Assembly (NCBI RefSeq): GCF_900766215.1
Contig: NZ_CAAFUQ010000034.1
Span: 1 to 48,224, forward strand
Length of the DNA stretch: 48,224 bases
Origin: an uncultured Finegoldia sp.
Lineage (GTDB): Bacteria; Bacillota; Clostridia; Tissierellales; Peptoniphilaceae
Direction: 5' to 3'
Part shown: positions 16,759 to 25,831 of the stretch, piece after piece
Layout of the letters: each line of letters starts with the position of its first letter
Numbering within the stretch: the stretch's first letter is position 1
Translations under genes and position numbers: made by a program
Notes under the pieces: model-generated
Databases searched by the model: none
Told to the model about the DNA's origin: nothing
Seen by the model: the letters and a program-made list of their open reading frames with translations, nothing else

Positions 16759-18241
16759 ATTTATAAAGTCTGAGGTATATAGATGTTTAAAAAATCCGGT
16801 GGTGATTTTTTTATGTGTTCTATTTACATTTTACTCTTTCTTTATAGTTGATAGTACAAGCTCTTATAACTTGAATTATATAGAATGCATTATAGATATT
16901 TTTAATAATCATTATTATTTTAGATTTTTATTTTTTCCAATGATAGTTCTGATATGTATCATTGATAAGAATAAGATTTATAACTATAGTGCTATAAGAT
17001 TTAAGAACAAAGTAGATTTTATATTATTAAAACATATAGCAAAGATGGTATCTGTTTTAGCTATATTAATATTAAATCTAATTACGGCATTTATAATTTG
17101 TGCTATATTCAAACCTGTTAGTTTCAAGTATAGTTATGATGTTTTAAAAGTAGCAGAGGATAAGGAAGTTATTTTTAATGTTTTTAGGAATTTTAGCGAG
17201 TATCCTGTTATAAGTCTGATTTGTATATGTTTATTTTTGCTTGCAGGGACGAACTTATTAATTTTTATTATATGTTTTCTTGAACAAAATATGAATAGAA
17301 TGTATGCTGTTGGGTTTATAGCTTTTTTTTATATAATTCAAGGGATAAATGATTTGTTTTTTGACATTAGTATTCTAAGAAGTCAAGTTTTGTTTGATTT
17401 TTACATGTATATTTTATCAGATAATGTTACGAAATTTATTGTGGGATTTTTGATGGTTTTGCCAGTCGTTCTCAGCGTTAATAAATTTTTAGAATATAGG
17501 TCAAACTTATCGATATTTAGAATTAATAGGTATAATCATATTATTCCTATGACATTATTAATGGTTTTGATGACTTGTATATATAATTTTTCCAAACTTA
17601 TTGGTAAGAATAATTCCGTAGCAGATGTCTTGTTCTTGAATGCTTATCATCCTTATATTAAAGACTCATCAGCTTTTATAATTATGTATAATGAGATTAT
17701 TTTTCTGTTAGTGGCTTATTCTGTGTTGGCTTCTTTAGAATATATTAAGGATAATTTATCATCATTTGTAAAGGTTAGATTCAGAGATAAGAGAATATAT
17801 AATAGGATGCTTTACGCAAGTGCGATTAGATTTAGTTCTATGTATTTTATGGTTTATATGAGCATTATTTTACTTGTATGTATTATTCAATATTTTATTT
17901 CAGGAAAAGTAAAGTTAACAGATGAAATAATTCAAGGCTTGATGATAAGAGACTTTAATTATATGAATATATTTGGAATATATGTAATCAATTATTTACA
18001 GATTCTTCTTGTGATTACAGTATCTGTATTTTTGTCAAAATATATTAAGCCTGTGATTGCTTCGGGGATAATTTTTGTATTGATATTTTTATCTTACTTT
18101 AAGGAGATTAATTTAATTTTTGTTGGGATTCAAGATTTTTTAAATTCTAGTTATAGTGAATTGATATATATAGTTGGATATATTTTAACAATATGGATTA
18201 TTAAAAAGGTAATGATAGAGGGAGATTTATGGAAAAGATAA
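16751..18241 (+). CDS. Large polytopic membrane protein of the secreted-peptide operon
   Basis: A 496-residue membrane protein with roughly 11-12 hydrophobic segments spread over the whole length. It begins with a short cytoplasmic amphipathic stretch (NKFIKSEVYRCLKNP), as ABC-2 permeases often do. Its size suggests two fused ABC-2-like halves. I cannot name a family. TTAGGAG precedes the ATG, which overlaps the upstream gene by eight bases; the 3' end overlaps the ATPase gene by 13 bases, indicating strong translational coupling. Codon style (many ATA, TTA, TAT) is visibly more AT-biased than in murF or glgP, in keeping with acquisition by transfer. Confidence 0.72.
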   Translation: MNKFIKSEVYRCLKNPVVIFLCVLFTFYSFFIVDSTSSYNLNYIECIIDIFNNHYYFRFLFFPMIVLICIIDKNKIYNYSAIRFKNKVDFILLKHIAKMVSVLAILILNLITAFIICAIFKPVSFKYSYDVLKVAEDKEVIFNVFRNFSEYPVISLICICLFLLAGTNLLIFIICFLEQNMNRMYAVGFIAFFYIIQGINDLFFDISILRSQVLFDFYMYILSDNVTKFIVGFLMVLPVVLSVNKFLEYRSNLSIFRINRYNHIIPMTLLMVLMTCIYNFSKLIGKNNSVADVLFLNAYHPYIKDSSAFIIMYNEIIFLLVAYSVLASLEYIKDNLSSFVKVRFRDKRIYNRMLYASAIRFSSMYFMVYMSIILLVCIIQYFISGKVKLTDEIIQGLMIRDFNYMNIFGIYVINYLQILLVITVSVFLSKYIKPVIASGIIFVLIFLSYFKEINLIFVGIQDFLNSSYSELIYIVGYILTIWIIKKVMIEGDLWKR

Positions 18242-18870
18242 TAAAATTAACAAATGTTAGCAAAAAATTTGGATCTAAAGAAATTTATAGAGATTTAAAT
18301 TTGGAGATATTTGAAAATGAAATAGTTGGATTTGTAGGGGAAAATGGTATTGGTAAATCTGTATTATTTAAAATTATTGCCGGATTAGAAAAACCTAATG
18401 TAGGTAGTGTAGAAGTATTTGGTATTAAGATAGGGAAAGATAGAGATTTTGCACCTAATACAGGGATATTAGTAGATTCTCCGGGATTTATTGAATATTA
18501 TGACGGTTTTACAAATTTAAAAATGTTGGCAGAAATAAACGACAAAATTTCGGATAATGATATTAAGTCTATAATGAAAAAATTAGGCTTAGATCCTGAA
18601 AATAAAACTAAATTAAAAAATTATTCATTAGGAATGAAACAAAAGTTGGGGATTTGCCAAGCTATTATGGAAAATCAAAAGCTTATTATGCTAGATGAAC
18701 CATTTAATGCACTAGATGAGGAAACTAATAGAATTATGATTAATTTAATAAATAGCTTAAAAAAAGAAGGAAAAACGATACTTATAATTAGTCATCAATT
18801 GCAATCTTTGAAGGAAATAAGTGATAGGGTGTTTATTATTAAGAATCAAAATATTAGTGATTTTAATTAA
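18229..18870 (+). CDS. ABC transporter ATP-binding protein of the secreted-peptide operon
   Basis: A 213-residue ATPase subunit. Walker A GENGIGKS is at 37-44, the signature is the variant YSLGMKQKL (132-140), Walker B LIMLDEP with Asp156/Glu157, and the switch His189 in ISHQL. The YSLGMKQ form is typical of ATPases in lantibiotic-immunity and BcrA-like exporters. It should energise the two membrane proteins encoded upstream, either exporting the small secreted protein or protecting the producer from it. GAGGGAG precedes the ATG, which overlaps the previous gene. The operon ends at the perfect terminator at 18871-18906. Confidence 0.9.
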   Translation: MEKIIKLTNVSKKFGSKEIYRDLNLEIFENEIVGFVGENGIGKSVLFKIIAGLEKPNVGSVEVFGIKIGKDRDFAPNTGILVDSPGFIEYYDGFTNLKMLAEINDKISDNDIKSIMKKLGLDPENKTKLKNYSLGMKQKLGICQAIMENQKLIMLDEPFNALDEETNRIMINLINSLKKEGKTILIISHQLQSLKEISDRVFIIKNQNISDFN

Positions 18871-18906
18871 AAAAATGTGAACTAAGAAAACTTAGTTCAC
18901 ATTTTT
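18871..18906. terminator. Bidirectional rho-independent terminator
   Basis: AAAAATGTGAACTAAG (18871-18886) and CTTAGTTCACATTTTT (18891-18906) are perfect 16-bp inverted repeats around AAAA. It serves the ABC operon on the plus strand and murF on the minus strand. Confidence 0.92.
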
Positions 18907-18909
18907 ATT

Positions 18910-20274
18910 TTATAATTCTTTTATTTGTTCGACTAATTTATCGAATTGCATTGCATGAGATGCTTTTACTAAAACTAATGTATTGTCCACGATTAATTCT
19001 TGCAATTTTTCTAGCAATTCTTCTTTTGTTTCAAAGTAGAATACTTTGTCTTCTGCAAAGTTTGTCCTTGCTCCTTTGATTATGTTTTCTGCTAATGGTC
19101 CAGTTGCCAATACGTAGTCGATTTTTTCTGGGTTGATTGATTTGCCGATGTTTTTGTGAAGGTTGATTTCGTTATCTCCAAGTTCTAACATATCTCCCAA
19201 CACGGCGATTTTTCTACTATATCCGTGCAATCCGTAAGCAGTTTCAAGGCAGCTTGTAAGTGATTGTGGATTTGATTTGTAGCTGTCGTTTAGGATGTGG
19301 AATTTGTCTAGTAGAATAAGTTCGTTTCTCATTCCCGTCAATTCGATATTTTTTAATCCTTTGGCGATATCTGTGTAATCCAATCCCATAAGTTCTGCTA
19401 CGATTATTGACATTGTAGCGTTGTACATTTGATGATGACCCAACAATTCTATGTTGAACACATGATCGTTGATTGAAAATGTCGATCCTGTTTCGTCGGC
19501 TTTGATCATTTCCATTCTGTATTCGCTGCCCGGTTTTATTCCGAAAGTGATTGTTTTTTCAGGTAATTTGTATTCTTGTTTTACTTCTCTAAGAACAGGA
19601 TCATCATTGTTTAAAATGAAAATTCCATCTTCTTTCAATCCTTCAAGGATTTCAAACTTCGCTCTGGCGATGTTTTCTTTTGTTTTTAAATTTAGTAGGT
19701 GACTGTCACCGATGTTTGTAATCATCGCGATGTCAGGATGAGCGATGTTTGTCAATTGTCTGATTTCACCAAAATTTTCTGTTCCCATTTCAAGAACTGC
19801 AACTTCAGTGTCATCGTCAATGTCAAATATCGTTTTGGACAATCCGATTTCGTTGTTGTAATTTTTTTGTGTTTTAACGACTTTGTATTTTTCTTTTAAT
19901 AGTGAACTCATGATGTCTTTTGTAGTTGTTTTTCCGTTGGAACCAGTTATAGCGATTACTTTACAGTTTAAACTGTTGATGTATCCTCTAGCCAAATCCA
20001 TCATAAATTCTTTTGTATTGTCTACTTCAATTACGGGATAATCGTTGATATTTCTGTAATCTCTGTTAACTACACAGCAAGATGCGCCTTTTTCAAAAGC
20101 CATCTCTATGTAATTTTGTCCATCGAAATTATCTCCTCTAAGAGCGATGAACATGTTGTCTTTTTCGATTGTTCTTGTATCTGTGGAGATACCTTTTACC
20201 ATTATATCGTGGTATTTTTCGTTTATTATCGTGTTAGTTAGTTCTGTTATTGTTTTTAAATTTCTTGTTAACAT
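18910..20274 (-). CDS. murF: UDP-MurNAc-tripeptide--D-Ala-D-Ala ligase
   Basis: A 454-residue cytoplasmic Mur ligase that adds D-Ala-D-Ala to the UDP-MurNAc-tripeptide, completing the pentapeptide of the lipid II precursor. The ATP-binding motif TGSNGKTTTKD is at 110-120, MGTENFGEI and ITNIGDSHL follow in the central domain, and NDSYKSNPQS and AVLGDMLELG in the last third; all are typical of MurF. GAGAGGT precedes the ATG, two bases after the ddl stop, so ddl-murF is an operon supplying and then using D-Ala-D-Ala. Its final 66 coding bases short of the last codon are duplicated at 15425-15490. It ends in Leu where the displaced copy has Ile. Confidence 0.95.
   Translation of the reverse strand: MLTRNLKTITELTNTIINEKYHDIMVKGISTDTRTIEKDNMFIALRGDNFDGQNYIEMAFEKGASCCVVNRDYRNINDYPVIEVDNTKEFMMDLARGYINSLNCKVIAITGSNGKTTTKDIMSSLLKEKYKVVKTQKNYNNEIGLSKTIFDIDDDTEVAVLEMGTENFGEIRQLTNIAHPDIAMITNIGDSHLLNLKTKENIARAKFEILEGLKEDGIFILNNDDPVLREVKQEYKLPEKTITFGIKPGSEYRMEMIKADETGSTFSINDHVFNIELLGHHQMYNATMSIIVAELMGLDYTDIAKGLKNIELTGMRNELILLDKFHILNDSYKSNPQSLTSCLETAYGLHGYSRKIAVLGDMLELGDNEINLHKNIGKSINPEKIDYVLATGPLAENIIKGARTNFAEDKVFYFETKEELLEKLQELIVDNTLVLVKASHAMQFDKLVEQIKEL
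18916..18981. repeat. 66-bp direct repeat, right copy (3' end of intact murF)
   Basis: Identical over all 66 bases to 15425-15490; identity stops abruptly on both sides. It overlaps the last codons of murF except the final Leu and the stop. Confidence 0.92.
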
Positions 20275-20276
20275 TA

Positions 20277-21329
20277 TTACCTCTCTAACTTATATGCTTT
20301 ATTTTTTTCGTATTCTTCAATTGCCAAATCAATTAAGTTGTCGAATACTTCTGAAACACTCATATCGTTAGTGCATTTCCATAAAACTGGAAACATTGAA
20401 TGTGGTGTAAGACCAGGAACTGTGTTGATTTCATTTACCCAAAGTTCGTTATCTCTAACAAACATATCAACTCTTGAAAATCCTGACAAACTCATTATCT
20501 TATACACTTTTTCAGCCAAACGTCTTGCTTTTAATTCCAATTGTTCATCCATTGGAAATGGTGTAAGCATTTCTGTCTTTGCGTCGTTGTATTTTGCATC
20601 GTAATCGAAAAATTCTACATCGTGTATTTGATATACACCCGGACGAGATGCGACAGGATTGTCGTTACCCATAACTGCGATTTGAAGTTCAGGGCCGATA
20701 ATTTCTTCTTCGACTAAAATTCTTCTGTCATACAAAAAAGCATTTTGGATTGCTTTTTCTAATTCTTCTTCATTTTCTGCTCTCATAACTCCGACTGATG
20801 AACCAGCATTGCAAGGTTTTACGTACACTGCAGAAGAAGTCTTTTCGAAGATTTCTTTCACATCGTAGTCTTCGTTTTTGCAAAGTACGACGTATTTTGC
20901 TTGAGGAATTTTATTTAATTCAAAGATATCGTTAGTGTATCCCTTGTCCATGCATAATGCAGAACCCAATACGTTACAGCCTACAAATGGCAAATCCAAT
21001 ACTTTTATGAAGCCTTGGATTGTTCCGTCTTCGCCGTAACTACCGTGAATTGCAGGAAATATTACAGTGTTTTCTGGATTAATTTTTTTAAGGCATTCAC
21101 TCACTGATTCTATTACTGAAAGGTCAGTATCAAGCACTAATTCGTCGTCAGATTTGATTTCTTCGGTTATGTTTTCTTTCATAATGAATTTTTTATCGCG
21201 GCGAACGAATATTGCGCTGACATTGTACTTTTCTTTTGATAAGTTATTTATTAATGTTCTAGCACTTGTAATGCTTACTTCGTGTTCAGTGCTAGGACCG
21301 CCATATAATACATATATATTTTTTTGCAT
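20277..21329 (-). CDS. ddl: D-alanine--D-alanine ligase
   Basis: A 350-residue ATP-grasp ligase that joins two D-alanines for peptidoglycan. Landmarks are the N-terminal LYGGPSTEHEVSITSA, the catalytic-loop motifs IHGSYGEDG and KPCNAGSSVGV, SRVDMFV, and the Mg-binding ExNTxPG signature in EINTVPGLTPHSMFP. Length is normal. AAAGGA precedes the ATG. It is the first gene of the ddl-murF operon, whose promoter lies in the 172-bp divergent gap shared with glgP. Confidence 0.96.
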   Translation of the reverse strand: MQKNIYVLYGGPSTEHEVSITSARTLINNLSKEKYNVSAIFVRRDKKFIMKENITEEIKSDDELVLDTDLSVIESVSECLKKINPENTVIFPAIHGSYGEDGTIQGFIKVLDLPFVGCNVLGSALCMDKGYTNDIFELNKIPQAKYVVLCKNEDYDVKEIFEKTSSAVYVKPCNAGSSVGVMRAENEEELEKAIQNAFLYDRRILVEEEIIGPELQIAVMGNDNPVASRPGVYQIHDVEFFDYDAKYNDAKTEMLTPFPMDEQLELKARRLAEKVYKIMSLSGFSRVDMFVRDNELWVNEINTVPGLTPHSMFPVLWKCTNDMSVSEVFDNLIDLAIEEYEKNKAYKLER

Positions 21330-21501
21330 AATTTTTATCCTTTCTTGTGACTCATTAATATATTACTATAACTAAATCATTATATCAATAAAATAGAAAA
21401 ATGTATCCTTTTTGTTGATTTTAAGAAAAAACAATACAAATTTAATAGGACTATTTCACAAATGTGGTAAAATATAGTTGAGCTAAGAATAGGAGGATTT
21501 T

Positions 21502-23880
21502 ATGGAAAAGGAAGAATTTTTGTTGCAATTTGAAAAAAACTTATTTAATATGTTCGGAAAAGATTTGAAAACTTCAACTCACAAAGAAAAATATATAGCT
21601 TTTTCTAAAATAATAATGAACGAATTAGCAGATGATTGGAAAAAAACTTCAGAAAAACACAAAAATTCTAGAAATGCTTACTATTTTAGTGCAGAGTTTT
21701 TGATAGGAAGATCTTTGGGAAATAATTTGTTGAATTTGGGATTGGATGAAAAATATTCACAGATTTTAAAAGAATTGGATATAGATATTAACGATTTGGA
21801 AATTCAAGAAGAAGATGCGGCTTTGGGTAACGGAGGTTTAGGAAGACTTGCAGCGTGTTTCATGGAAAGTGCGGCGAGCTTGGATTATCCGTTGACAGGT
21901 TATGGGGTGAGGTATCGTCAAGGACTGTTCAAACAATATTTTCATAACGGTTTTCAAATGGAAGTCGGTGATAATTGGACTTTGGACAAAGACCCTTGGT
22001 CAAGACGTGTGGAGTCAGAATCGAAAATAATTAGATACAAAAACCAAGTCGTAAAAGCTGTTCCTTACGATATGCCTGTGGTTGGTTACAAAAACCACGT
22101 TGTAAATACTTTGAGATTGTGGCAAGCTGAATGTGACGATGGATTTGATTTCCAAAAATTTAACAATTTTCAATACGATGATTCTGTAAAAGAAAAAAAC
22201 AGAGCCGAAGATATCACGAGGGTTTTGTATCCTAATGATATCCAAAGACCGGGAAAAGTTTTAAGACTTAAACAACAATACTTTTTCTGTAGCGCATCAA
22301 TTCAAGATATAATTGAAAAATACGAGAAAAACTTCCCGGATGATTACAAATTTGAAGAATTTGCAAAATACAACACAATTCAATTAAACGACACACATCC
22401 GGTTATGGCTATTCCTGAAATGATGAGAGTATTGATGGATGATAAGAAACTTTCTTGGAAAGAGGCTTGGAATGTTACAAGCAGCGTATTTAATTATACA
22501 AATCACACTATTTTACAAGAGGCTATGGAAAAATGGAGCGAGGATGTAGTAGAAGAAGTGAGTCCTAGAATTATGGATATTATTTCTGAAATCGACAGGA
22601 GATTTGTGAGTGATTTGGTTGGATTGTATTATTCTGTAGATAGGATTGACAATCTTAGAATTGTGAAGGATAATTGCGTGAATATGGCTCATTTGGCGAT
22701 ATTAACTGCTGTGAAGATTAACGGTGTTGCGAAAATTCACACGGAAATTTTGAAGAATGAAACACTAAAACCATGGCACGATTTGTATCCGGATAAATTT
22801 GTAAACAAAACAAATGGAATTACTCCAAGACGTTGGCTATTTTATTCAAACCAAGAGCTTACACAATTTATCACAGAACTTTTGGGAGAGGATTGGAAGA
22901 ATGACCTTTCAAAACTAAAAGAGCTTGAAAAATTCCAAGACGATGACAAAGTTTTGGCTAGATTAAGAGAGATTAAACTCAACAACAAAATCAGACTAAA
23001 AAAATACATCAAAGAAAATGAAAATATAGATGTCGATGAGAATTCTATTTTCGATATACAAGTCAAAAGACTTCACGAATACAAAAGACAACTGTTGAAT
23101 GCTTTTCACATTTTGAATTTGTATTATAAAATCAAAAATAACGAGATTACAGATATTCCAAAACAAACTTATATATTTGGAGCGAAGGCTGCTCCTGGTT
23201 ATTTCAGAGCAAAGGCTATTATCAAATTCATAAATGAGGTCAAAAATCTTGTGAATAATGATGAACAGGTTAACAAATATATTAAAGTAGTGTTCTTGGA
23301 GAATTTCAACGTATCAATCGGAGAATTGGTGTATCCTGCAGCAGATGTTAGTGAACAGATTTCAACTGCGGGAAAAGAAGCCTCAGGAACTGGAAACATG
23401 AAATTTATGTTAAACGGGGCTTTGACTTTGGGAACTTATGACGGTGCTAACATTGAGATTTTCAATCATGCTGGTGAGGATAACAACTTCCCATTTGGAG
23501 CAACTGTAGATGTGTTAAATTCGATTAAAGACACATACAATCCTGTGGAGTATTATTATAAGGATGAAAATATAAAACGCGTTGTGGATACTTTGCTAAG
23601 CGATTTGATTAATGACAGCGGCTCATTTATGTTCTTGGATATTTACAATTCGCTTGTAAACAGAGATTCTTCATTTAAATTGGACGAATATTTTGTGATA
23701 AAAGATTTTAACGATTACGAACGAATTCACGAAAAGATTTTACAAACTTATACTGATGAAAGAAAATGGGCGAAAATGAGTTTGATGAACATCGCTAATT
23801 TCGGGGAATTTTCATCGGATAGAACGATAAAAGAATATGCAGAAGAGATTTGGAGGATAAAACCAAATGAAAAAATTTAA
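21502..23880 (+). CDS. glgP: Glycogen/maltodextrin phosphorylase
   Basis: A 792-residue PLP-dependent GT35 phosphorylase that releases glucose-1-phosphate from alpha-1,4-glucans. EDAALGNGGLGRLAACFMES and TGYGVRYRQGLFKQ mark the N-terminal domain. The PLP lysine is Lys634 in EASGTGNMKF, followed by LTLGTYDGANIEI. TAGGAGG lies before the ATG. No glgA/glgB/glgC or malQ genes are in the window, so the polymer source is unknown; pgi is encoded further on. The 3' end overlaps the thioredoxin-like gene by 14 bases, and the run continues through corA to folA. Confidence 0.96.
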   Translation: MEKEEFLLQFEKNLFNMFGKDLKTSTHKEKYIAFSKIIMNELADDWKKTSEKHKNSRNAYYFSAEFLIGRSLGNNLLNLGLDEKYSQILKELDIDINDLEIQEEDAALGNGGLGRLAACFMESAASLDYPLTGYGVRYRQGLFKQYFHNGFQMEVGDNWTLDKDPWSRRVESESKIIRYKNQVVKAVPYDMPVVGYKNHVVNTLRLWQAECDDGFDFQKFNNFQYDDSVKEKNRAEDITRVLYPNDIQRPGKVLRLKQQYFFCSASIQDIIEKYEKNFPDDYKFEEFAKYNTIQLNDTHPVMAIPEMMRVLMDDKKLSWKEAWNVTSSVFNYTNHTILQEAMEKWSEDVVEEVSPRIMDIISEIDRRFVSDLVGLYYSVDRIDNLRIVKDNCVNMAHLAILTAVKINGVAKIHTEILKNETLKPWHDLYPDKFVNKTNGITPRRWLFYSNQELTQFITELLGEDWKNDLSKLKELEKFQDDDKVLARLREIKLNNKIRLKKYIKENENIDVDENSIFDIQVKRLHEYKRQLLNAFHILNLYYKIKNNEITDIPKQTYIFGAKAAPGYFRAKAIIKFINEVKNLVNNDEQVNKYIKVVFLENFNVSIGELVYPAADVSEQISTAGKEASGTGNMKFMLNGALTLGTYDGANIEIFNHAGEDNNFPFGATVDVLNSIKDTYNPVEYYYKDENIKRVVDTLLSDLINDSGSFMFLDIYNSLVNRDSSFKLDEYFVIKDFNDYERIHEKILQTYTDERKWAKMSLMNIANFGEFSSDRTIKEYAEEIWRIKPNEKI

Positions 23881-24202
23881 AAAGAGTGATATTAACTCAA
23901 AGATATTTAATAAAGGAAATAAAGTTTTGTTTTTTCAAGCTGATGGGATTTGTCCATGTGTTCCAGCAAGAAGTGATTTGGAAGATATAGAAAAATCCTT
24001 TCAAGACGAAATAGAATTTTACGAATATTCAGCTAAAAATGTTAGACAAATCAACGAGGATGAAATAATCAAACATTTTGAAGCTTTGCCATTTCCAACG
24101 ACATTGTTCATAAAAGATGGCAACATTATTTACAGATTAGTTGGAGATAATTCAAAATCAACTTACAGAAATTACGCAACCAAATTATTAGAAGAAAAAT
24201 AG
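23867..24202 (+). CDS. Thioredoxin-fold protein with a CPC motif
   Basis: A 111-residue protein with a thioredoxin-like pattern: VLFFQADGICPC in the position of the redox site, a central helix, and the cis-Pro region FPTTLFIKDGNIIYRLVG. The usual WCxxC is replaced by ICPCVPA, so only a CxC pair separated by Pro remains. A redox role is plausible but not proven, and a conventional thioredoxin activity is doubtful. It starts inside the end of glgP (14-base overlap), indicating coupled translation, and is followed nine bases later by corA. Confidence 0.8.
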   Translation: MKKFKKSDINSKIFNKGNKVLFFQADGICPCVPARSDLEDIEKSFQDEIEFYEYSAKNVRQINEDEIIKHFEALPFPTTLFIKDGNIIYRLVGDNSKSTYRNYATKLLEEK

Positions 24203-24211
24203 GAGATAATA

Positions 24212-25261
24212 TTGGCTAATTTATTATTTGAGGAAAGGATCAACGAAATACTAGATAATCTTAGGCTTGAAAATGAGCTTGAAAGCACGAAAATTACTTT
24301 TTGTACTTTTGACGAACATCATTTTGAAAAACATCAAACTACAGATATCAACGATATCGAATTGAGAGATGATAGAATAAACTGGATATACATTACTGGA
24401 TTATCAGATACAGATAATTTCATAAAAATGAAAGAAAAATTCAAGATTCATCCTCTTATAATAGAAGATATGTTAGATGTGGATCAAAGAACTAAGATTG
24501 AAGCGTACGACGATTATTTGTTCGTGGTTAGTGATACTGTTGATTACGATATGTTCAACAGCGTTAAGGAACTTTCATTTAATCAGATTTCTTTCGTATT
24601 AAAGGAAAATTTATTGGTTACAGTAGAGCAAAACAAATCCACATCATTTGACAGGGTAATGGATAAATTGGAAAAAATTCCCGTATTCAGACCTAAAACT
24701 ACTGATGGTTTGTTGCTTTTGTTGATGGATGCATTCATAGATAATTACTACCAAATTTTCGATATTTTGGGAGAATACATAGATGATTTGGAAGACGTTA
24801 TGATGACTAATCATGATGACGATATTCTCAGAGAACTTTACACAATGAAGAAGAACCTGATATTTTTGAGAAAAACATTGTGGCCGTTGCGTTATGTTAT
24901 TAATGAGATTTCAAAGTTTAGGGTAAATCTAGTAAGTCACAACACATCGATTTATATGAGGGATTTGTACGATCATATCATTCAAATGCTCGAATTCATC
25001 GAAGTGTATCGCGACATGATTAACTCTATGATAGATGCATTCGACACTAATATTTCGAACAGAACTAACGAAGTTATGATGGTGTTGACTGTGTGGTCGA
25101 CGATATTTTTGCCGTTGACATTCTTAACTGGTGTTTACGGAATGAACTTCAAATATATGCCAGAACTTCAAGGCAAATACGGCTATATTTTGTTCTGGAT
25201 TACTGCGATTGTGATTACAAGCACTATGATTTATTATTTTAAAAAGAAGAAATGGATGTAA
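24212..25261 (+). CDS. corA: CorA-family Mg2+/Co2+ channel
   Basis: A 349-residue divalent cation channel with a long cytoplasmic N-terminal domain, a long stalk helix and two C-terminal membrane helices (about 293-312 and 326-344). Between them is the signature GMN in GVYGMNF, the selectivity filter. The C-terminus is basic (KKKKWM), as in the family. The start is TTG, supported by AGGAG seven bases upstream; no nearer ATG fits the family length. It belongs to the glgP-to-folA run. Confidence 0.95.
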   Translation: MANLLFEERINEILDNLRLENELESTKITFCTFDEHHFEKHQTTDINDIELRDDRINWIYITGLSDTDNFIKMKEKFKIHPLIIEDMLDVDQRTKIEAYDDYLFVVSDTVDYDMFNSVKELSFNQISFVLKENLLVTVEQNKSTSFDRVMDKLEKIPVFRPKTTDGLLLLLMDAFIDNYYQIFDILGEYIDDLEDVMMTNHDDDILRELYTMKKNLIFLRKTLWPLRYVINEISKFRVNLVSHNTSIYMRDLYDHIIQMLEFIEVYRDMINSMIDAFDTNISNRTNEVMMVLTVWSTIFLPLTFLTGVYGMNFKYMPELQGKYGYILFWITAIVITSTMIYYFKKKKWM

Positions 25262-25276
25262 TATAAAGGAGATTTT

Positions 25277-25831
25277 ATGGAAAACAGTACTTTTTTGGCA
25301 TCTGATTATGAGAAAAGTCAAATCGATGCTATTAAAAAATTACTGCGTGTGTATTTTAGTGGAGATATTGAATTTAGCAAAAACTTTTCAAGTTTGAAAC
25401 CTAATATAGACAACGAAAACCTGAAAAATATTTTGGATAAGCTTGATGACGAATTAAACAGGGATGATTTGATAAGATATGTCAATGATATCAATATAAT
25501 GGCTTACAATGAAGAAAATAAGCTTTGTTTTATGTACGATGCTAATAGGAAATTTACCCAAGAGAGAAAAACTGCACTTGAAAATTATCCCCAAAACAAA
25601 AACTACGGTTTCTGCTTGGATAAATGGATTAACAAATGTGATTGTATCAATCACGATACATCTTCTGATTTGCAAAATGCAATTTACAGCACGATGCTTG
25701 ATATTTGTGCTGAAGAAATGGGTATACTTGTTGTCAGGATTAGTGAAGATGATTATGACTGGACCGATGAACATGCAATGGAAAAATTAAATGAAGTTGT
25801 AAGTAATATTAGGAAAGGGGATTTTTGTTAA
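25277..25831 (+). CDS. Uncharacterised acidic cytoplasmic protein
   Basis: A 184-residue protein that I do not recognise. It is soluble and acidic, with no signal peptide or membrane segment. The middle carries a Cys-rich patch (FCLDKWINKCDCINHD), which could bind metal, and the C-terminus is rich in Asp/Glu and ends in Cys. AAAGGAG lies before the ATG. Its stop overlaps the folA start (TAATG), so it is translated in step with dihydrofolate reductase. No function is proposed. Confidence 0.72.
   Translation: MENSTFLASDYEKSQIDAIKKLLRVYFSGDIEFSKNFSSLKPNIDNENLKNILDKLDDELNRDDLIRYVNDINIMAYNEENKLCFMYDANRKFTQERKTALENYPQNKNYGFCLDKWINKCDCINHDTSSDLQNAIYSTMLDICAEEMGILVVRISEDDYDWTDEHAMEKLNEVVSNIRKGDFC

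Larger units (their letters stand above)
15425..18981 (+). mobile_element. Putative acquired secreted-peptide/ABC cassette bounded by murF 3'-end repeats
   Basis: A perfect 66-bp direct repeat (15425-15490 and 18916-18981; offset 3,491) brackets a complete operon: promoter, secreted peptide, two permeases, ABC ATPase and bidirectional terminator. The operon's Leu and Ile codons lean to TTA and ATA, unlike the TTG-rich neighbours. The arrangement resembles integration at a gene's 3' end that regenerates the gene, but no integrase or transposase is present. Homologous (Campbell-type) integration of a circle carrying the murF end is the simplest explanation. Confidence 0.6.
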
